A stretch of DNA of 64,000 nt from Nocardia goodfellowii (lineage in GTDB: Bacteria; Actinomycetota; Actinomycetes; Mycobacteriales; Mycobacteriaceae), in contig NZ_JAGGMR010000001.1 of the NCBI RefSeq assembly GCF_017875645.1, positions 2,356,001 to 2,420,000 of the forward strand. The letters are read 5' to 3'. Position numbers and translations under genes: made by a program. This document shows positions 60,084 through 64,000 of the stretch, in pieces (the stretch's first letter is position 1; each line of letters opens with the position of its first letter). A model generated the notes under the pieces. That model was not told where the DNA came from. It searched no databases and worked only from the letters and a program-made list of their open reading frames with translations.

Positions 60084-61382
60084 GTGATCGCGGTCCGCCG
60101 CCGGACCCTGCTCGGTGCCGCCCTGGCCGCACCGCTGGCGCTGGGCGCATGTGGCGCCGAGGACGACGCGCTGACCTTCTTCTTCCAGGCACGGCCGGAA
60201 GAGGCTCGGGTCCGGTTGAAAATCATCGCGGAGTTCGGCAAGCTGCACCCGGACATCAAGGTCCGCACCATCATGTCCGGCCCGGACCCGCTACAGCAGA
60301 TGCTCACCTACTGCGCGGGCGGCAAATGCCCGGACGTGATGATGGCCTGGGAGTTGCTGTACGCCGGACTGGCCGAGCGCGGGGTGCTGCTGGATCTCCG
60401 CACACTGCTCGACCGGGAGCCCGGGTACGCCGCGGAGCTGCGGCGCGACAGCTATCCCACCCTGTACGACACCTTCACCTATGGCGGCGGGCAGTACGCA
60501 CTGCCCGAGCAATGGTCCGGGGTCTTCCTCTATTACAACCGGCAACTGTTCGCCGACGCCGGGCTGACCGCACCCGCACGATGGAGCGAGGCTTGGAGTT
60601 TCGACGAATTCCTCGACGCGGCACGAGAACTCACGCGGCGCGACGGTGATCGCGTCACACAGTGGGGTTTCGCCGACGCCTGGGTGCCCTACTTCTCAGC
60701 CGCCTGCTTCGGGATGAACAACGGCACGGAATGGTTCACGCCCTCGGTGAACCCGACCCGTACGAACCTCGGCGATCCGCGGTTCGTGGCGGGATTCCAG
60801 TTCTACGCGGACCTGGCGGTGCGGCATCGCGTCGCGCCGAAAGTCGCCGACCAGCAGTCTATTTCGGCGCCGGACCTGTTCCGCCGCGGGCGGGCCGCGA
60901 TGGCGATGGGCGGGCACTGGCTCTACTCGGAGTTCGCCGGGCACGACGATCTCGACCTCGATCTCACCGTGCTGCCACGAGGTCCGCAGGGCGGTCCGGG
61001 GGCGATCACCGATGTCGGCTGCACGGGGCTCTCCATCGCCGCGAACAGTCCGCGTATCGAACAAGCGTGGGAGTTCGTGAAATTCGCGACCGGGCCGGTG
61101 GGCCAGGCAATCGTGGCGTCCTCGGGGTTGTTCGTTCCGGTGTTGCGATCGGCCATGGCCGCACCGGGTTTCGCGGCCGCGCACCGTGCGATCCGCAACC
61201 TCGAGGTGATGACCGGTGGGCCCGCCGCTTCCCGTCCGCTGCCGGTGACGCCCGCGTGGGGCAAAGTGTCGGCCTTGCTCGAACGCGGCGGCAACCGGGT
61301 GCTGCGCGGTGCCGCCTCGGCCGAATCCCTCGGCGGCGCTTTCGCTTCCGATATCGACGCGCTGCTGGGTGCCCATGCTTGA
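60084..61382 (+). CDS. Sugar ABC transporter substrate-binding lipoprotein
   Basis: Extracytoplasmic sugar receptor of the SBP_bac_1 family (UgpB/MalE-like), 432 aa. The N-terminus VRRRTLLGAALAAP is a twin-arginine-like signal ending in lipobox LGAC (Cys23), so export may be Tat-dependent. Seen: FFQARPEEARVRLKIIAEFG, YGGGQYALPEQWSGVFLYYN near residue 132, GRAAMAMGGHWLYSEF near 275, and AWEFVKFATGPVGQAI. GTG 60084 is the only start that gives a clean signal peptide. It is the first gene of an operon with two permeases and no ATPase gene. Sugar ligand unknown. Confidence 0.9.
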   Translation: MIAVRRRTLLGAALAAPLALGACGAEDDALTFFFQARPEEARVRLKIIAEFGKLHPDIKVRTIMSGPDPLQQMLTYCAGGKCPDVMMAWELLYAGLAERGVLLDLRTLLDREPGYAAELRRDSYPTLYDTFTYGGGQYALPEQWSGVFLYYNRQLFADAGLTAPARWSEAWSFDEFLDAARELTRRDGDRVTQWGFADAWVPYFSAACFGMNNGTEWFTPSVNPTRTNLGDPRFVAGFQFYADLAVRHRVAPKVADQQSISAPDLFRRGRAAMAMGGHWLYSEFAGHDDLDLDLTVLPRGPQGGPGAITDVGCTGLSIAANSPRIEQAWEFVKFATGPVGQAIVASSGLFVPVLRSAMAAPGFAAAHRAIRNLEVMTGGPAASRPLPVTPAWGKVSALLERGGNRVLRGAASAESLGGAFASDIDALLGAHA

Positions 61383-62376
61383 GCGCGAGGTGACAGCGCC
61401 GCCTGCTCGGCGCGGGGACGTGCAGGCGCAGTGCAGCGGGGTTGCTCCGTCGACCGGCGGCAGCGCGCCGCGTGGTCCGGGATCGGTGCGAGGTCAGCTG
61501 GCCCGGCGGCGGGAGCGGGCGGGCTGGATGTTCATCGCACCGAACCTGGGTGCGGTGCTGGTCTTTCTGGTGTTCCCGCTGGCTTTCTCGCTGTATCTGA
61601 GTTTCCACTCCTGGGATCTGTTCAGCCCGCCGCGATTCGTAGGGGTCACGAACTATCGGCGGCTGTTCGGATCGGATCCGCTATTCCTGATCGCGTTGCG
61701 GAACACGGCGGTGTTCACGGTGCTCACACTGGTGCCGACGGTGGCGATCGGGCTGGCGGTGGCGTCCGCGCTGCATCGGGAACTGCGTGGCATCGGCTTG
61801 TTCCGGACGATCGCGTTCCTGCCGCTGGTCGCCTCGACGGTAGCGATGGCGGTGGTGTGGCGGTTCATCTTCACCACCGACGACGGGCTGTTGAACCTGC
61901 TGCTCGGGTGGTTCGGGATCGACCCCGTGCCGTGGCTGACCGATCCGAACTGGGCACTGGTGTCGTTGAGCATCGTGACCGTCTGGAAGAGCGTGCCGTT
62001 CGCGACGGTCATCCTGCTCGCGGCGCTGCAGGGTGTGCCGGAACCGCTGTACGAGGCCGCGAAGATCGACGGCGCGGGGGCGATCCGCCGGTTCTGGTCG
62101 GTGACGGTGCCGCTGATCCGGGGCCCGCTGTCGTTCGTCTTCGTCATCACGGTGATCAACTCGGTGCAGGCCTTCGACCAGGCCTATGCCCTGACCGGCA
62201 GTGGCGGCGGACCGGAAACCGGCACCTATCTACTCGGAATCATGTTGTTCCAGCACGCGTTCGGCTTCTACGAGGTGGGCTACGCCGCCGCGCTGGCCTG
62301 GGTGATCTTCGCGATCCTGCTGGTACTGACCGTGGTGCAGCTGCGGTTCGCCCGACGGGCGGAGGTCGAATTGTGA
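61375..62376 (+). CDS. Sugar ABC transporter permease (UgpA/MalF type)
   Basis: Inner-membrane permease, 333 aa, BPD type. A long polar N-terminus (about 55 residues) precedes six hydrophobic segments beginning GWMFIAPNLGAVLVFLVFP. FVGVTNYRRLFGSD, FLPLVASTVAMAVVWRFIF, and the EAA loop (YEAAKIDGAGAIRRFWSVTV, then PLIRGPL) identify the family. ATG 61375 overlaps the receptor gene end by 8 nt. It pairs with the next permease. A GC-rich alternative frame through this region is not coding. Confidence 0.92.
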   Translation: MLEREVTAPPARRGDVQAQCSGVAPSTGGSAPRGPGSVRGQLARRRERAGWMFIAPNLGAVLVFLVFPLAFSLYLSFHSWDLFSPPRFVGVTNYRRLFGSDPLFLIALRNTAVFTVLTLVPTVAIGLAVASALHRELRGIGLFRTIAFLPLVASTVAMAVVWRFIFTTDDGLLNLLLGWFGIDPVPWLTDPNWALVSLSIVTVWKSVPFATVILLAALQGVPEPLYEAAKIDGAGAIRRFWSVTVPLIRGPLSFVFVITVINSVQAFDQAYALTGSGGGPETGTYLLGIMLFQHAFGFYEVGYAAALAWVIFAILLVLTVVQLRFARRAEVEL

Positions 62377-63254
62377 ACCGGCTCGCCGCTGTCTCGAACC
62401 GCCGGTCCGGCGGCCCGGTGCACGCCCGGATCGTCCGGCGGGTGCTGGGCGGCGTGGTCGCGTACCTCGCGCTGGCGGTTATCGCGTGGTGCGCGCTGCT
62501 GCCGATCCTGTGGGCGCTGTCCGGTTCGCTCAAACAGGACGGCGAAATCACCGAGGCCGCAGTGCTTCCCGAACATCCGCAGTGGTCCAACTATGGCAAG
62601 GTGTTCGAACTGCTGCCACTGGGCCGCATGCTGTTCAACACCATGGTGTACGCGGTCTGCGTCACCGCCGGACAGGTGTTCTTCTGCTCGCTCGCCGGAT
62701 ACGCGTTCGCGCGCTTGCATTTTCGTGGCCGTGAAGTGTTGTTCGTGGCCTATCTCGCCACCCTGATGGTGCCGCTGACCGTCACCGTGATCCCGCAATT
62801 CTTGCTCATGCGCGCCCTGGGCTGGGTGGACACGCCCTGGGCGATGATCGTGCCGGGCCTGTTCGGCAGCGCGTTCGGCACCTACCTCATGCGGCAGTTC
62901 TTCCGTACGCTCCCAGCGGAATTGGAGGAAGCCGCCATCCTCGATGGTTGCAGCACCTGGCAGGTCTACTGGCGAGTCCTGTTGCCGCACACCCGCCCCG
63001 CCCTCATGGTGCTCGCGGTGCTGACCTGGATCACCGTCTGGAACGACTTTCTCTGGCCGCTGATCATGATCCAGCGCAACGACATCGCCACCGCCACATT
63101 GGGTCTGGTGCGACTGCAAGGTCAGTATCACACCCAGTGGCCGATCCTGATGGCCGCCGCGATCGTCATCCTGCTGCCGCTGCTGGTGATCTACGCGATC
63201 GCCCAGCGCGCCTTCGTCCGCGGTATCGCGATGTCCGGCATGGGCGGACGCTAG
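62373..63254 (+). CDS. Sugar ABC transporter permease (UgpE/MalG type)
   Basis: Second permease of the importer, 293 aa. It starts at GTG 62373, overlapping the first permease stop (GTGA). Family blocks: WALSGSLKQDGEI after helix 1, NYGKVFELLPLGRMLFNTM, FCSLAGYAFARLHFRGREVL, and the EAA motif LEEAAILDGCSTWQVYWRVL followed by LPHTRPAL. Six hydrophobic segments; it ends IAQRAFVRGIAMSGMGG. No ATPase gene follows before the convergent VOC gene, so the operon must borrow an ATPase from another locus. Confidence 0.92.
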   Translation: MNRLAAVSNRRSGGPVHARIVRRVLGGVVAYLALAVIAWCALLPILWALSGSLKQDGEITEAAVLPEHPQWSNYGKVFELLPLGRMLFNTMVYAVCVTAGQVFFCSLAGYAFARLHFRGREVLFVAYLATLMVPLTVTVIPQFLLMRALGWVDTPWAMIVPGLFGSAFGTYLMRQFFRTLPAELEEAAILDGCSTWQVYWRVLLPHTRPALMVLAVLTWITVWNDFLWPLIMIQRNDIATATLGLVRLQGQYHTQWPILMAAAIVILLPLLVIYAIAQRAFVRGIAMSGMGGR

Positions 63255-63266
63255 CAGCGAAGCGAG

Positions 63267-63680
63267 CTATTCGCCGCGGTAGGTGCCGAAACTCCAGAGG
63301 TTGCCCTCCGGGTCGCGGACGCTGAACCCGCGCGAACCGTAATCCTCGTCCCGCAGGCCGCGGACCACGTCGGCGCCGGCGGCGGTGGCGCGTTCGAACA
63401 GCACGTCGGGGTCGTCGCAGACTACGTAGATATTGTCGTTGCCCGGCGTGCGGCTACCGAACGGCGAGTCGTCGCGGCCCGTCGAGCCGAACATGATGCC
63501 GCCGCCGAGCGGCCAGCGCAGTTCGCCGTGCTCGACGATCGACGGGTCGTCTTCCCGGGCGTAGAGGGCCGCTTCCTCGAAGCCGAAGGCTTTCACCAGG
63601 AAGGCGGCGGTGCCCCGAGCGTCGTTCAGCGCCAGGCAAGGCCAGACGCAGGCGATCTTGGTTTCCGTGGGATTCGTCAT
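63267..63680 (-). CDS. VOC/glyoxalase family protein
   Basis: Vicinal-oxygen-chelate fold protein, 137 aa, cytoplasmic. Two beta-alpha-beta-beta-beta units are visible: RGTAAFLVKAFGFEEAALY in the first and IYVVCDDPDVLFERATAAGA, then RGFSVRDPEGNLWSFGTY in the second. The latter half resembles glyoxalase/bleomycin-resistance and PhnB-like proteins. Metal ligands cannot be assigned with confidence. ATG 63680 lies 10 bp after the AraC-type regulator stop on the same strand, so the two form an operon, a common actinobacterial pair. Confidence 0.88.
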   Translation of the reverse strand: MTNPTETKIACVWPCLALNDARGTAAFLVKAFGFEEAALYAREDDPSIVEHGELRWPLGGGIMFGSTGRDDSPFGSRTPGNDNIYVVCDDPDVLFERATAAGADVVRGLRDEDYGSRGFSVRDPEGNLWSFGTYRGE

Positions 63681-63690
63681 GCATTCAGCT

Positions 63691-64000
63691 TCATCCGCGC
63701 AGGTCGGGTTCGTCTTGGACGGATGGAATCTCCTCCGCCAGCCAGGTCGTCGGGCTGCAACCGGCCAAATCGGCGAAATCGCGATTGAGATGCGCCTGGT
63801 CGTAATAGCCGCAGGTGGCTGCGACCTGGGCGATCGTCACGAACGACGGGGTGCGCTCGATCATCCGCCGAGCCCGTTCGAAACGAGTGACGCGCGCCGC
63901 GAGCTTCGGGCTCAAACCGAATTCGGTGCCGAATCGGCGCGCGAGATGCTGCCGGGACCAGCCGATTTCGTCGGCCAGCGATCCAATGCCGGTGGTGCCG
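63691..64000 (-). CDS. AraC family regulator (C-terminal HTH part; 5' end outside window)
   Basis: Partial gene running off the right window edge. The visible 102 residues are an AraC/XylS DNA-binding domain with both HTHs: first SLADEIGWSRQHLARRFGTE then FGLSPKLAARVTRFERARRM; second IAQVAATCGYYDQAHLNRDF then ADLAGCSPTTWLAEE. The N-terminal effector domain cannot be seen. It lies 10 bp before the VOC gene and is probably its regulator or operon partner. Confidence 0.9.
   Translation of the reverse strand, partial: GTTGIGSLADEIGWSRQHLARRFGTEFGLSPKLAARVTRFERARRMIERTPSFVTIAQVAATCGYYDQAHLNRDFADLAGCSPTTWLAEEIPSVQDEPDLRG

Overview
The window is GC-rich chromosomal DNA from a mycolic-acid actinomycete, most likely Nocardia or a close relative (inference). 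The evidence is the gene order, mycobacterial-type families (PPE/EspG pair, LGFP lipoprotein, Z-prenyl synthase, PhoH2 with a PIN domain, DUF4245, AdaA-AlkA) and many GTG starts. From about 14.0 to 48.9 kb the order follows, with insertions, the block that in Mycobacterium tuberculosis runs from mca (Rv1082) to the DUF6542 gene after ispH: PIG-L deacetylase, DUF255 thioredoxin protein, trhA, Z-FPP synthase, coaA, glyA, phoH2, desA-like, fum, glpX, DUF4245, xseB/xseA, lipid-droplet protein, ispH.

Layout. 1-10.2 kb: a minus-strand, translationally coupled operon encoding an MFS exporter, an alpha-oxoamine synthase, both subunits of an acyl-CoA carboxylase, and a nickel/peptide/opine-class ABC importer (lipoprotein, two permeases, ATPase cut by the window edge). 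It looks like a make-export-reimport system for a small molecule and is the best candidate here for an undescribed system. 10.4-14.0 kb: a four-gene osmoprotectant (ProX/V/W/Z) ABC operon. 14.0-24.5 kb: PIG-L deacetylase, a decayed gene, NUDIX and HD proteins, DUF255 protein, a gene-poor stretch with decayed repeats, NIPSNAP protein, membrane adenylate cyclase, trhA and the Z-prenyl synthase around a perfect 20-bp palindrome, and cspA. 24.6-30.3 kb: coaA, DUF885 metalloprotein, a 36-aa gene, a thioesterase/TetR divergon, and glyA behind a ZTP (pfl) riboswitch. 30.4-37.6 kb is accessory: EspG/PPE pair, FAD monooxygenase/TetR divergon, epoxide-hydrolase-like protein, a two-part HTH regulator divergent from a P450-ferredoxin pair. 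37.8-48.9 kb: conserved backbone, including a desaturase homologue that has lost an iron ligand and a 21-aa microprotein gene. 48.9-57.5 kb: DNA repair (rmuC, sbcD, sbcC with an internal 18-bp minisatellite, ogt, adaA-alkA) and ybdD. 57.5-64 kb: cstA, a sugar ABC importer without its own ATPase, and an AraC/VOC pair.

Regulatory features include the riboswitch, several TetR-type dyads, intrinsic terminators between convergent genes, and a recurring TAnnnT box 6-8 nt before start codons, which suggests many leaderless transcripts. No tRNA, rRNA, CRISPR array, intact IS element or prophage was seen. All functional statements come from reading motifs and from family knowledge; no database search was run.
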